Part shown: in pieces, positions 26,001 to 34,282 of the stretch
Layout of the letters: each line of letters begins with the position of its first letter
How positions within the stretch are numbered: position 1 is the first letter of the stretch
Source of the DNA: a virus
Length of the DNA: 64,000 bases
IMG/VR virus record: IMGVR_UViG_3300037116_000299
Location: 150,301-214,300 of that record
Strand: one strand, 5' to 3'
Notes under the pieces: model-generated
What the model saw: only the letters and a program-made list of their open reading frames with translations
Told to the model about the DNA's origin: nothing
Databases searched by the model: none
Translations under genes and position numbers: made by a program

Positions 26001-28101
26001 AGGTATCCTGGCCGAGTACACCGGACTCTACGGATTCATCGCCAGCAGCGCCTACCAGGCCATCTTCCCAGGTGTGAACCAGGGCAAGGACGTCTACTTC
26101 CAGGGCTCCCGTCAGATGGACAATTTCTCCCGCCGCTACTACGAGCGGGAGCTGGGCGCCGGCATCGCGCCGTCTCCCTCGATGAAGGAACACTTCGGAT
26201 ACACCGAGCCCTTCCGCCGATTTGTCCAGCGGGAAGACTTCTCTCCCCAGGCCAACCCACTGCGCAACCAGATGCCTGGCTGGCTGCCCGGAGCCGACTA
26301 CCTCACCAACTTCCAAATCGGCGATCCCTTCACCAAGGTCGACGAGGGCTATGCCCGCCTGCCTGGCGCCGGCTACGAGGCCCTGCATCCAGAGTTGAAG
26401 GGACTCAAGCCCGAAGACTACCCCGACATCAACAAGCTGGCCATCCTGGGTGACGTAGCCCCGTACTCGCGCGAGTACAACATCTTCCGTTCGAAGGTAG
26501 GCGCCGACTCCGCCGACAACACCGAGCTGCGCATCGAGTACGAGAAGATCCTCGACCGCGTCCGGCAGACCAGGGAGTCCGTCATCCGGATGGACGCTCG
26601 TCGCTTCACCGAGCCTGTCGCTGAGCTTGAAGGCACCGTCGAAACGGCGACGCCCGGCGGAGTCACCCTCAAGGAACACCCCGGACAACTCTTCCAGTTC
26701 TCGTCCGTGAGCATGAGTGCCGCCAGCATGTCGGCGAGCATTCTCGGCGAGCACAACAATCTGACCCGCGCGGAAGTTGCCGGACAGGTTGACGAGCGCC
26801 ATCAGAAACTGCAGGACTACCTGGCTGGGATGGTTGGATCCAAAGCCCACCTGACAGTCCCCGATGGAACACTCGGCCGGGCGGAGCGCGCACGAGCCGT
26901 CATCGAAGTCGATGGCAAGAACCTCAACCGGGAACTGATCGACCAGGGTTACGGCCAGTATCAAGAACGCCTGGGCGGAGCTGAAGCGCAGGAGATGTTC
27001 GGCGCCGCCGGCAAGACCATGGGCTCGATCGCTGAGGCCCTCGCCTTCCAGGGCGACTCCGGCCGGCTCAACCCGATGCGCTACATCCCCACACCAGGCC
27101 ACACCAAGGCCTGGCAGGAGCGCACGCCACTCGCCCAGTACATGACCAACGAGGTTGTTGGCACCCGCATGCGGCGGTGGGAACGGCCCATCCATGACTT
27201 CCTCATGCCTTACGCACGAGGCGCCTGGCAGCGGATGAGCGGTAAAGCTCTCATTCCTGAGGATGTACAGGTTCGGCGGGATCTGAACACCCTGGGCGAC
27301 ACCATGCAATATCTCCGCGGACTCAATGCGGAGACCTCGGGGACCTATACTAATAAGAAGCAGAGGACTTCTGTCGGGGCCAACCTGTTTGCCGCGTCGA
27401 CGTTTGTAGCTTCTACCCTTCCCGCCCGCGAATCCCATTACTTCCGCCAGTTCCTCAACGAGACGGATCCCGAGAAGCGGGCCTCGATTCTCGAAGTGGC
27501 TTCGACCGAGATGCAGCGCGCCCTTTCCGCGCAGTGGGTCGCTCAGGAAGCTCGCATTCAGGTAGCCAACGGCGAAGACCCTGGCCCGATCGGCGAAGGC
27601 GGCCGGCTCTACACCCAGGCCAACGTCGAGGACTACAAGAAAACCGACACCAGTCTGGACTACGGCAATTGGTTGCGATCCAAGGAGATCGCCGACTTCT
27701 TCTCCCGCACCGGGTTTGCTCTTCCCGAACAAGGATCAGCTGCATACGACGAAGCTTTGGATTATGAGGACGTCAAGCTGAAACTGATTCAACAGGAAGG
27801 GTACGACTCCCATGACTTCAACATCTTCGATGACCGGGCAGCCATGCTGTGGCGCAAGCCGTATGTGGATGGCGCTGTCCGCGAACTCACCAGTGGTGAC
27901 GATCGTTCCCCAGAACAGTTGCGGCGGGCGGTCGAACAGCTGATGACAGCCTCACACGACGCAAGATCGGATGTTCGAACTGCGGTACACGCAAGCCACA
28001 CGAATCGCGCGAGCATTCGAGTGGATGTATCTGTCGACGAGAGCGACGCACTGGTGAGAGACATTCGCCGCAACCCCGACAAGTATGCGCAGGAGACGTA
28101 A
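23071..28101 (+). CDS. Giant membrane-segment tail protein with N-terminal DEDDh exonuclease domain
   Basis: A 1,676-residue protein at the tape-measure position. Residues about 5-255 form a complete RNase T/DnaQ-type 3'-5' exonuclease domain: D9-x-E11, GGHNIGSYD with D151, and H241 with D246 in AHNALDDT. Residues about 305-325 (an alanine run encoded by a GCC-rich tract), 375-395, 665-680, 715-735, 790-810 and 910-930 are hydrophobic and could span membranes. Residues about 1175-1300 resemble a degenerate staphylococcal-nuclease fold ending in NRELIDQGYGQY. It may act as tape measure and/or be ejected into the cell. Nuclease activity is predicted from the motifs, not known. Confidence 0.75.
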   Translation: MPNPFIVFDLEASSFNTGLANSFLNGDGRGADLIQEFVRTSSDPSRLQQHPLFQAHQRSQILQVYATGGAFQGGDEGWVRPFDEMRRFNRPIGNSLYDESDFALRHSLLSKAQGGRNYEAQRVEQLYQGISDSIRSHGKAVLGGHNIGSYDLWRLEYATYQHDSLRNRRGWLADQVRTGRLMLRDSDAELLGAASAFARQDADFAAHHLKGATDVASAKWVSGHNLTNITEAMGYRNTNAHNALDDTLGNVAFFGDIDSGKAFTPESLRSIFPRQAAAATREAAPLRATVAEAATEARSLFTGGEKKFLIGAAVAAAAAAVGSLIAHSTRRDRQTQITGLGETGMGAQGRHRLTDFGSGYQGLSTSPNPFQLESEAAYNPLVRALGVGVTGSALYGAHRYMLATSPNYAKRLHGAALKFEQYSPMHLGRTFAASERFSSYLPSKLVFTRGMLTNDDGTLNEVGQTFDRQFSAAGHKFDFLNEVTEDNPLVFEGRRRAGSGSLQLQGRGIDIETRFVPSEGRLAGTAARLDQALVNHPIRRSQAQSSVKQAWGDFQAVRRSQRISNASPWSEVASAEKLYRPFYTQGHVADPADELFSQARNAWTRLRVEGLEATERTQRLFAEAGFGLKAGTWNKAAHLPFVGEGGMLNQMLTKRVAPLVLAATALGWLDYKLGHPSNKIVDLGLKANVLRADLTDMVPGARGVTDFYDKVTPGSQYGPLALPLAGAFFGGVYHYGKLLGGKYADEAARTLGARILPEMKGLRNFTAKGGKLVSVEGASAIWKSLGAPGKGAAIGLAAMALFVPGMLGSRKSGADLRDIYSGSEPIPIRSGRWWEVGSTPYEGGRIKEWRPHWSVLRKSHAEDISLYGSEKDKWKHNPILHPLKYARDPYWLEKQHYYDRPYPVASPAFSNVPLIGPLLAATVGKLVKPPVRMHEENWNGEDYTLYSTRLEPKGPGAVAPPRPEDEFTLRHALKQEVGILAEYTGLYGFIASSAYQAIFPGVNQGKDVYFQGSRQMDNFSRRYYERELGAGIAPSPSMKEHFGYTEPFRRFVQREDFSPQANPLRNQMPGWLPGADYLTNFQIGDPFTKVDEGYARLPGAGYEALHPELKGLKPEDYPDINKLAILGDVAPYSREYNIFRSKVGADSADNTELRIEYEKILDRVRQTRESVIRMDARRFTEPVAELEGTVETATPGGVTLKEHPGQLFQFSSVSMSAASMSASILGEHNNLTRAEVAGQVDERHQKLQDYLAGMVGSKAHLTVPDGTLGRAERARAVIEVDGKNLNRELIDQGYGQYQERLGGAEAQEMFGAAGKTMGSIAEALAFQGDSGRLNPMRYIPTPGHTKAWQERTPLAQYMTNEVVGTRMRRWERPIHDFLMPYARGAWQRMSGKALIPEDVQVRRDLNTLGDTMQYLRGLNAETSGTYTNKKQRTSVGANLFAASTFVASTLPARESHYFRQFLNETDPEKRASILEVASTEMQRALSAQWVAQEARIQVANGEDPGPIGEGGRLYTQANVEDYKKTDTSLDYGNWLRSKEIADFFSRTGFALPEQGSAAYDEALDYEDVKLKLIQQEGYDSHDFNIFDDRAAMLWRKPYVDGAVRELTSGDDRSPEQLRRAVEQLMTASHDARSDVRTAVHASHTNRASIRVDVSVDESDALVRDIRRNPDKYAQET

Positions 28102-29171
28102 TGCAACCGCACAGCATCACCCTTGACCCCGAGCTGCACAGCGTTGATATCCGCGAGATTGAACGTCGCCTGAAAGAAAGGGTGGCTGGTCAAGATCCGG
28201 CCATTTCACAGTTGGTGGGCTTGCTCGAAACCTACTTTGCCGGCTACAACGACCCTAATGCTCCTGTGGGCGTGGTGCTTGCCCTGGGCCCGTCCGGGAC
28301 CGGCAAGACCAGTCTGATCGAAGCTCTGTGCGAGATACTCTACGACAACCCCAAGGCGCATGTTCGGATGAACTGCGCGGACTTCAAGGAGTCCCAACAG
28401 ACCCAGCGGATTGTCGGAGCGCCTCCGGGCTACATCGGTTTCAAGGACAAGTCGATCGAGACGTATTTGACCCAGGAGAATCTGGACCGCCATCACACGG
28501 CGAAGATGAAGCTCAGCGTCGTCCTGCTGGACGAGATCGAGGAAGCTCATAGCGCCCTCTATGACTACCTGCTGGCCGTATTCAATGACGGCGAAGGCAT
28601 GGTCAGCGGCAAGCTGGTCAACTTCCGCAACACCCTGTTTGTCATGACCTCGAACCTGGGGACCTCCACGAAGTCCAGCCTGCTTGGCTTTACGGCCGAC
28701 CAGGTCGCCGCCCATAACCACCAGAACGAAGCATCGATCCGCAAGGCAGTGCAGGAGCATTTCAAGTTCAAGTTCCTGAACCGCATCGACGAAACCATGA
28801 TCTTCGAGGCGCTGTCCAAAGAGACCATCGACCTGATCTTCGACATGCAGGTGTGCCAGATCCGCCGCAGGCTTCTGATCTCGAAGCAACCCGGTCCGCA
28901 GTACGTGTTCAAGATCCAGGACGATGCCCGCCAGGAGCTGGTCCGCCGCGGCTTTGACATCAAGTTTGGAGCCCGTCCCCTGAAGCGTGTCCTCCGCCGG
29001 GTCATTACCGACAAGCTGGCGGCTCTGATGCGCAGCGGCCAGGTGGAACACGGCGACCTGGTGGTGATCGATTACACCGGCATTCGCTTCATCTACGAGA
29101 AATACAACGGTGACGAAATCGGCCAGCTCTCGGACCCGCAATGGGCCGAGTTCAGCAGGATCATCGACTAG
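28101..29171 (+). CDS. ClpA/ClpB-type AAA+ ATPase
   Basis: A 356-residue single-ring AAA+ protein resembling the second ATPase module of ClpA/B/V. Walker A GPSGTGKT (63-70), substrate-gripping pore loop GAPPGYIGF (106-114), Walker B VVLLDEIE (140-147), sensor 1 TSN (183-185), arginine finger in FLNRID (R228) and sensor 2 GARPLKR (290-296) are all present, so it should be an active hexameric unfoldase. It lacks the N-domain, first ring and middle coiled coil of ClpB. It overlaps the upstream giant gene by one base and precedes the second giant gene. A role in folding, loading or threading those proteins, or in sheath handling as with ClpV, is inferred. Confidence 0.88.
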   Translation: MQPHSITLDPELHSVDIREIERRLKERVAGQDPAISQLVGLLETYFAGYNDPNAPVGVVLALGPSGTGKTSLIEALCEILYDNPKAHVRMNCADFKESQQTQRIVGAPPGYIGFKDKSIETYLTQENLDRHHTAKMKLSVVLLDEIEEAHSALYDYLLAVFNDGEGMVSGKLVNFRNTLFVMTSNLGTSTKSSLLGFTADQVAAHNHQNEASIRKAVQEHFKFKFLNRIDETMIFEALSKETIDLIFDMQVCQIRRRLLISKQPGPQYVFKIQDDARQELVRRGFDIKFGARPLKRVLRRVITDKLAALMRSGQVEHGDLVVIDYTGIRFIYEKYNGDEIGQLSDPQWAEFSRIID

Positions 29172-29190
29172 ACCTTTGATAGATGCGGCG

Positions 29191-29207
29191 GAACAGCGAT
29201 GCTGTTC
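29191..29207 (+). repeat. Small hairpin in the gap before the polymerase-like gene
   Basis: GAACAG (29191-29196) pairs with CTGTTC (29202-29207) over a 5-base loop in the 158-base gap 29172-29329. The rest of the gap is C-rich, with no gene and no obvious promoter. The downstream start has no Shine-Dalgarno sequence, so this gap may be a regulated leader. Confidence 0.4.
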
Positions 29208-29329
29208 TAGCCACCAAGGCTCCCACCGGGCGGACGAGTAACTCACCTGGACTTCCGCGATAGCACCCTGCCGTCCTCACCTGTGCTCCCCACCTCGCTC
29301 GGAAGCGTCCGCCCACCCCTCTCCCTCCC

Positions 29330-32300
29330 ATGCCAAATCCCCTCCCATCGATGACCCGAACCGCCCTCAACTCCCTCAATGAGGGTGTTGACGGCGTGCG
29401 TGCATGGGCGAATCTCAGCCTGCTGCACTCCAGGGTGGGTATGGGAGCGGGCATTGCCATGCTGGCAGCTCCGTTGTTCCTGAAGAATGACGAGCGCGGT
29501 TACTTCCAGACGGCTGCGATGACCACTCCCTTGATCGCCGCCGGCGCCATGGTAGCGCCGCGGCTGTTCCCGACGCTGCAGCGCGAAGGTAAACGCCTCA
29601 TCGACGTGGTCAAGCAGGTTCCTACCGACTACGGCTTTCAGAGCGGGGTCTACAACGCCGAGAGCGGCGCAATGAACCTATCCGAACTGCGCCAGGCCTT
29701 CGAAGGCGGACGCATCTCCTCCGCGGATTACAACCGAGGTTTGCTGCGCTATCACGGTGACATTGCCGCCAGCGTGATCAGTCCCGACGAGATCGACCGG
29801 CAGTTCCTGTCGGCATCCCGCACCTTCTCCGAACTGTACAAAGATCCCACCAAGCACCGCATGCTCGAGAACGCGCTGTACCGCGCGACGCTGAGCCAGG
29901 AAAGCGCCGGCGAGAAAGCTGCCTGGAACGACCTGACGGCGGTTGCACCAAAGATGTCGCTCAATGAGATCGACGACCTGTTCGACGCCTACTCCAAGAA
30001 CCCGGACTGGCTGAAACAGGTCAACTACCGAATGCAGGAAGCCCGCAAGGCAACTACATCCGGCGCCACCATTCCCTCAATCGACACCCTGGTCGATGCG
30101 AATGCCGAGTACGTGCACTCTTACAGCCTGGATACAGATCAGGGCATGGCGATGCTCAAGAACTCGCCGTTCCAGGATGAGATGAGCGAGATCGAGACCC
30201 TGCTCGGCACTCAGGGTGCGGGCTGGAAACGATCTGACTTCGAACTGCAGGTTCTGCCTGATCGCAACCAGGCAGTCAACCGCATCCAGGGCCTGATGGT
30301 TCGGGGCGAGCTGTCGATTCCTTTTGCTGATGCGGACGGCGGCGTGCGCCTGGGCAGCCGGTTCGACCGGCACGGGGCCTCCCGCTTCTTCATCACCCAC
30401 AACGACCGGCTCTCCTCCCAGGTCTATGCCCTGCGCGGGCTGCAGAGCGGCCCCGCCGCCATGCCGAGTGTGGCCGAGGAGCTGGCGCGCGCTCAGTTCA
30501 ACATTCAGGGCGATGCAGGTGCATTGCGCAACCAGAAGTTCTTCTTTGGCAAGCAGGGTGTCATGGGCAATCTGCCGAACTCATTTCCCACCGAACGAGG
30601 CGCAAAGGGATTTGCCGATCTTCGTCCGGAAGAGATGATGGCCGCGATCAAACATCAGACCGAGGGGCCGGATGGCCTGGTCCGGATGTCAGGCGGTACG
30701 GGTCTGGACATCTATGAAGATCGCTCACTGCGGTTGATCGAGCCCCAGGGCGTGCACTCGCGTGAGGCGGAGAGTCTGCGCGGCAAGGCCGTCAACAAGG
30801 GCGTCTCCGCCTGGGTAGCTCCCGGCCATGAAGGCTTCTCCGCCACCAACGCCGTGGATCTTCCTGAGTTTGCGATGCGGACCTACCAGGTGTCGGGCAG
30901 CCAGCATGCCTTCTTCAGCGAGATGCCGGAATGGAAGGCGATCGAGAACGACGTCAACCAGCAGTTCGGTTATATGGAAGCTGCCGGTTTCGGAGGCAGC
31001 TCCGCCCTGGAAGAAGAGGCACGACAACTGTCTGTCGATGTCGCCTTGAGCAAGATTGGCGCTCGGGAACGCATGATCACCTTCATGGCAGGAGATGCGG
31101 GTGTTGGTATGGAAGCAGCCGAGGCCATGTACACCAAGTTCCTGCCATTCCTGGCCAATCCCAAGAACTACGAGGCCATGCGATCGCTCTCCTATCTGGG
31201 AGATGGATCCAGAATCATGGGCAACAGCATCGGCGCTGGCTTCACCCAGACCCGCTCGGTGCGCCTGCACGAGAGCCTGCTCACCGAAGGCATGCTGAAC
31301 GGGGAGACCATTCCCGAAGGCACGCCACTGGGCTTCGAGTACGGCAACGCCGTGTTCCCCAACGGGGAGCGCAACAAGATCGTCTCGCACTCGAGCACCT
31401 TCAACGAAGACGGGTCAATGACCTTCCAGATCGAAGAGAACCTGGGCAGCCAAGGCCTGAAGACGCACGGCTACACCAAGCAGACGACTGTGCTCGGGCT
31501 CAACGACCTGACCCTGGACCGCGTGCGCCGCGGTACGAATGCGTGGCATCAGGCGACCGGCAGCGGTGGTGTGGTCGATGAGCGAGTAGCCGCCTTCACC
31601 CTGGAGGGTTCCAACTCGGCCAAGGCCAAGAACCCCCTCTCCATCATGGAGAACATGCTGGGCGCCACGCTGGGCGATGTCCAGCAGGCAAACGGTGAGC
31701 TGCCCGACTTTCTCAATGCCGGCCTCAAGCAGCTGTCGCCCTACGGCTATTCGTTTGAGAACGGCGGACTGCTCAGCGACTCGTCGAAGTTCCTGAGCAT
31801 GGAGCATGCTCCTGCGAACTACACCGCTGTGGCCGAGATTATGCACGGCTTGATGGAACAGACCGGCGCGGCCATCAAGGCCGAGCAAATCAAGCTGGAC
31901 GCATCCATGCGCGGCTACATTGACTGGTCCATGAAGAACTCCAACGGGTCTTATACCGACTACAAGACCCGCTTCGGCATGCCCGAATCTCTCAGCGTAT
32001 CCGATCACATGGCCCTGAACCACGCCGGTGAGGTTCGGATCACGCGCGACGCACTGCAGCAGTTGAACATTATGGGCTACCACGAGGTTGCCAAAGAGAT
32101 CAACGACCGCCTGCAGACCGACGGACTCCCGAGTATGACCCAGGACTTCCTCAAGCACATCGAGAAGGACGGCCAGGACTTCTCCGGTCAGTTTGGTGAT
32201 ACCACCGTTTCGCTCGCTGATGCAATGGGAGGTTCCGACCTGCGCCTGGGCACCGCCGCTGGGCGCTCGGGTACGATCTTCGACCCAAAGAATCCGCTTG

Positions 32301-34279
32301 CCCAGAAGAACTACTCCGTCCTGGCCAATGTGGAAGGCAAGGACTATTACATCCCTGCCCTGGGGCGAGAAGCCTTTGGAGGCGGAGCAAACGCATACGG
32401 CACCGACGGTTACTCGGCCAACACGTGGGAGGGCCAGTTCAAAGATGTGCTGCAGGCTGCCGGCGGCGACAAGGAACCCTTCGAAGCGAAACTCAAGACT
32501 TACACCGACACCGTGAAACAGAAGGTGGGGATGGGCAAGGAGAGTGTGTGGCGCCCGTCGTCCGTTGACCCTCTGGGCATGGAAGGGCGCGCCGCCTCGC
32601 GCGCTTCGTCTCTGCGCTACGCGGATGGTTCCGTAAACCCCTACGAGATCGGAGTGGGCAACCGTTATCTGGATCTGATGGCCGCCGACGATGCAGCCGC
32701 TCTGCGCCGCGGTGGTAGCCGAGCATCTCTGCTCTTGCGTCACCCGATCAACGCTCCGGCCATCACCGTGATGAAGTACGACCCGCGGCTGGACAACACC
32801 TGGGACATTGGAGTGGATCCTCTGCTGCAGTTGATCGATAAGGGCGACACCGACGGCGATCGTATGTCAGCCCATCTGATCAACGGGGACCACTTCACCA
32901 AAGAAGGTTTCGCCAACTTCATGAAGAATGAAGTTCACGGATCTCAGAGCCTGCAAAGCAGTCAGGTCAAGTTCAACCGAATCTTCAATGGTGATGAGGG
33001 GCCCGTTCCCTTCAAGGACTGGTTCGCCGAAGCAGGTGAAGGCGCCCGGCGGCGCAACGGGTTTGCCACCTTCGCAGGAGTTGATGTCCGCCGCGCCCTG
33101 ATGGCTCGCACCGCCGGCGCCGACGTCGGCATGCTGTCGAACACCTTTGAGCTGATGGAGACCACGATCGCGCACAGCAATTCGATCCGCATGCCTGCCG
33201 AGCGTCTACTTGCCCACCAGACCCTGTTCGATATCGTCAAGCAATCCTCGATTGCCGCCCAGAAGTTGAAGAAGGGGGACGCGGTCGGGGACTACACCCA
33301 GCTTATGGCCTGGAACAACAAGCTGCGTGGTTCCCTTGCAGATCGGTCTGCCAATGGCCAACAGGGCTTTATGAAGGCCCTCATGGAAGGCGCTGAGAAG
33401 TTCGGCAAGGATGTCGACATCAACGATGAACACGTTGGAATGGGCATTGCCACCCAGGCAGAGCTGGAAGCTGGCAGTCAAATCAATCCCTACGCGCGCT
33501 TGCTCGAGCACAAGGCTGATCTCTTCGGACGGGTCCACTCTAGCTTCGACCCGCGACAGGCAGATGCCCATAAGCTATGGACCATGTCCGCCGCTGATGC
33601 CGAGAAGTTCTACGGCAACGTCACCGGCCGGATGACCGACGATATGCTTCCCCTGATCCAGGCGGCAGCCAACCGAGGCAGCGCAAGCAATTTGAGTGCT
33701 GCGGTTCTGGGAGCTGAGAACGAAGCCAACAAGGTGGCGCAGTTTGCCGGGAAGGCACGGCGGGCGGCCGCCGGGTTGGTCGATGCGGCCGGGCAGTCTG
33801 CGGAAGAAGTCATGCGGACCGCTCGGGGAGCTGGCGTCAGTAAGGTCCTGGGCATCGGCATGGCAGCCGCGGCTGCAGGAGGCCTGCTGTTGGGGTCTCT
33901 GCACAGCCCGCGCGAGGGACAGGCTTTGGCTCCTCCATCGGGTAATGCCCAGCGTCCGGAAGAACGGATCGGAGTCGAAGATCGCATTCCAGGAGAACCT
34001 GAGCCTGGGGCGATGGCACCTGCCAACCCACCGCGTATGGTGAGGTCAGCTCGGCAGGGTGTACGCACTTCCGTCGTTGCCCCCATGGGTCGTGCGACCC
34101 AGCTCGAAGTCCACATGAAGGCCGACGACCGTAGTCGAGCGGCCGAAGCTGCCCGTCTTGCCGCAAGACTTGCCTCCGGCGATGGGAACTCCAGCACCAC
34201 GATCAATTACCGCGACACCACTCGACTGGACAGTCTCCGCACCCGGGACAAGGTCCGCGAGGCGATGAACGAAAGCTAA
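29330..34279 (+). CDS. Giant virion protein with RNA polymerase double-psi-barrel motifs
   Basis: A 1,649-residue protein. The key segment is LLLRHPINAPAITV (R1137, P1139) followed 36 residues after R1137 by D1173-x-D1175-G-D1177 in GDTDGDRMSAHLI. E. coli beta-prime has LLNRAPTLHRLGIQ and NADFDGDQMAVH with R425 and D460 35 residues apart, so both sequence and spacing agree. Residues about 680-720 (EGTPLGFEYGNAVF, then LGSQGLKTHGYTKQ with K711 and K717) resemble the beta-subunit barrel that supplies two lysines. A single chain with both barrels fits the YonO/crAss-phage virion polymerase class. Hydrophobic segments lie at about 40-75 and 1500-1525. The start at 29330 has no ribosome site; an ATG at 29351 is an alternative. 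Part of the protein may have tape-measure functions. Confidence 0.72.
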   Translation: MPNPLPSMTRTALNSLNEGVDGVRAWANLSLLHSRVGMGAGIAMLAAPLFLKNDERGYFQTAAMTTPLIAAGAMVAPRLFPTLQREGKRLIDVVKQVPTDYGFQSGVYNAESGAMNLSELRQAFEGGRISSADYNRGLLRYHGDIAASVISPDEIDRQFLSASRTFSELYKDPTKHRMLENALYRATLSQESAGEKAAWNDLTAVAPKMSLNEIDDLFDAYSKNPDWLKQVNYRMQEARKATTSGATIPSIDTLVDANAEYVHSYSLDTDQGMAMLKNSPFQDEMSEIETLLGTQGAGWKRSDFELQVLPDRNQAVNRIQGLMVRGELSIPFADADGGVRLGSRFDRHGASRFFITHNDRLSSQVYALRGLQSGPAAMPSVAEELARAQFNIQGDAGALRNQKFFFGKQGVMGNLPNSFPTERGAKGFADLRPEEMMAAIKHQTEGPDGLVRMSGGTGLDIYEDRSLRLIEPQGVHSREAESLRGKAVNKGVSAWVAPGHEGFSATNAVDLPEFAMRTYQVSGSQHAFFSEMPEWKAIENDVNQQFGYMEAAGFGGSSALEEEARQLSVDVALSKIGARERMITFMAGDAGVGMEAAEAMYTKFLPFLANPKNYEAMRSLSYLGDGSRIMGNSIGAGFTQTRSVRLHESLLTEGMLNGETIPEGTPLGFEYGNAVFPNGERNKIVSHSSTFNEDGSMTFQIEENLGSQGLKTHGYTKQTTVLGLNDLTLDRVRRGTNAWHQATGSGGVVDERVAAFTLEGSNSAKAKNPLSIMENMLGATLGDVQQANGELPDFLNAGLKQLSPYGYSFENGGLLSDSSKFLSMEHAPANYTAVAEIMHGLMEQTGAAIKAEQIKLDASMRGYIDWSMKNSNGSYTDYKTRFGMPESLSVSDHMALNHAGEVRITRDALQQLNIMGYHEVAKEINDRLQTDGLPSMTQDFLKHIEKDGQDFSGQFGDTTVSLADAMGGSDLRLGTAAGRSGTIFDPKNPLAQKNYSVLANVEGKDYYIPALGREAFGGGANAYGTDGYSANTWEGQFKDVLQAAGGDKEPFEAKLKTYTDTVKQKVGMGKESVWRPSSVDPLGMEGRAASRASSLRYADGSVNPYEIGVGNRYLDLMAADDAAALRRGGSRASLLLRHPINAPAITVMKYDPRLDNTWDIGVDPLLQLIDKGDTDGDRMSAHLINGDHFTKEGFANFMKNEVHGSQSLQSSQVKFNRIFNGDEGPVPFKDWFAEAGEGARRRNGFATFAGVDVRRALMARTAGADVGMLSNTFELMETTIAHSNSIRMPAERLLAHQTLFDIVKQSSIAAQKLKKGDAVGDYTQLMAWNNKLRGSLADRSANGQQGFMKALMEGAEKFGKDVDINDEHVGMGIATQAELEAGSQINPYARLLEHKADLFGRVHSSFDPRQADAHKLWTMSAADAEKFYGNVTGRMTDDMLPLIQAAANRGSASNLSAAVLGAENEANKVAQFAGKARRAAAGLVDAAGQSAEEVMRTARGAGVSKVLGIGMAAAAAGGLLLGSLHSPREGQALAPPSGNAQRPEERIGVEDRIPGEPEPGAMAPANPPRMVRSARQGVRTSVVAPMGRATQLEVHMKADDRSRAAEAARLAARLASGDGNSSTTINYRDTTRLDSLRTRDKVREAMNES

Positions 34280-34282
34280 ACC

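Noticed and set aside
25909-27732. 607-codon reverse-strand open frame inside the first giant gene
   Set aside because: Antisense shadow with no recognisable domain or start signal.
29330-34279. Plain tape measure reading for the 1,649-residue protein
   Set aside because: Length and position allow it, but long regular helical repeats typical of tape measures are not dominant and the polymerase-type motif and spacing are too specific; kept only as a partial alternative.
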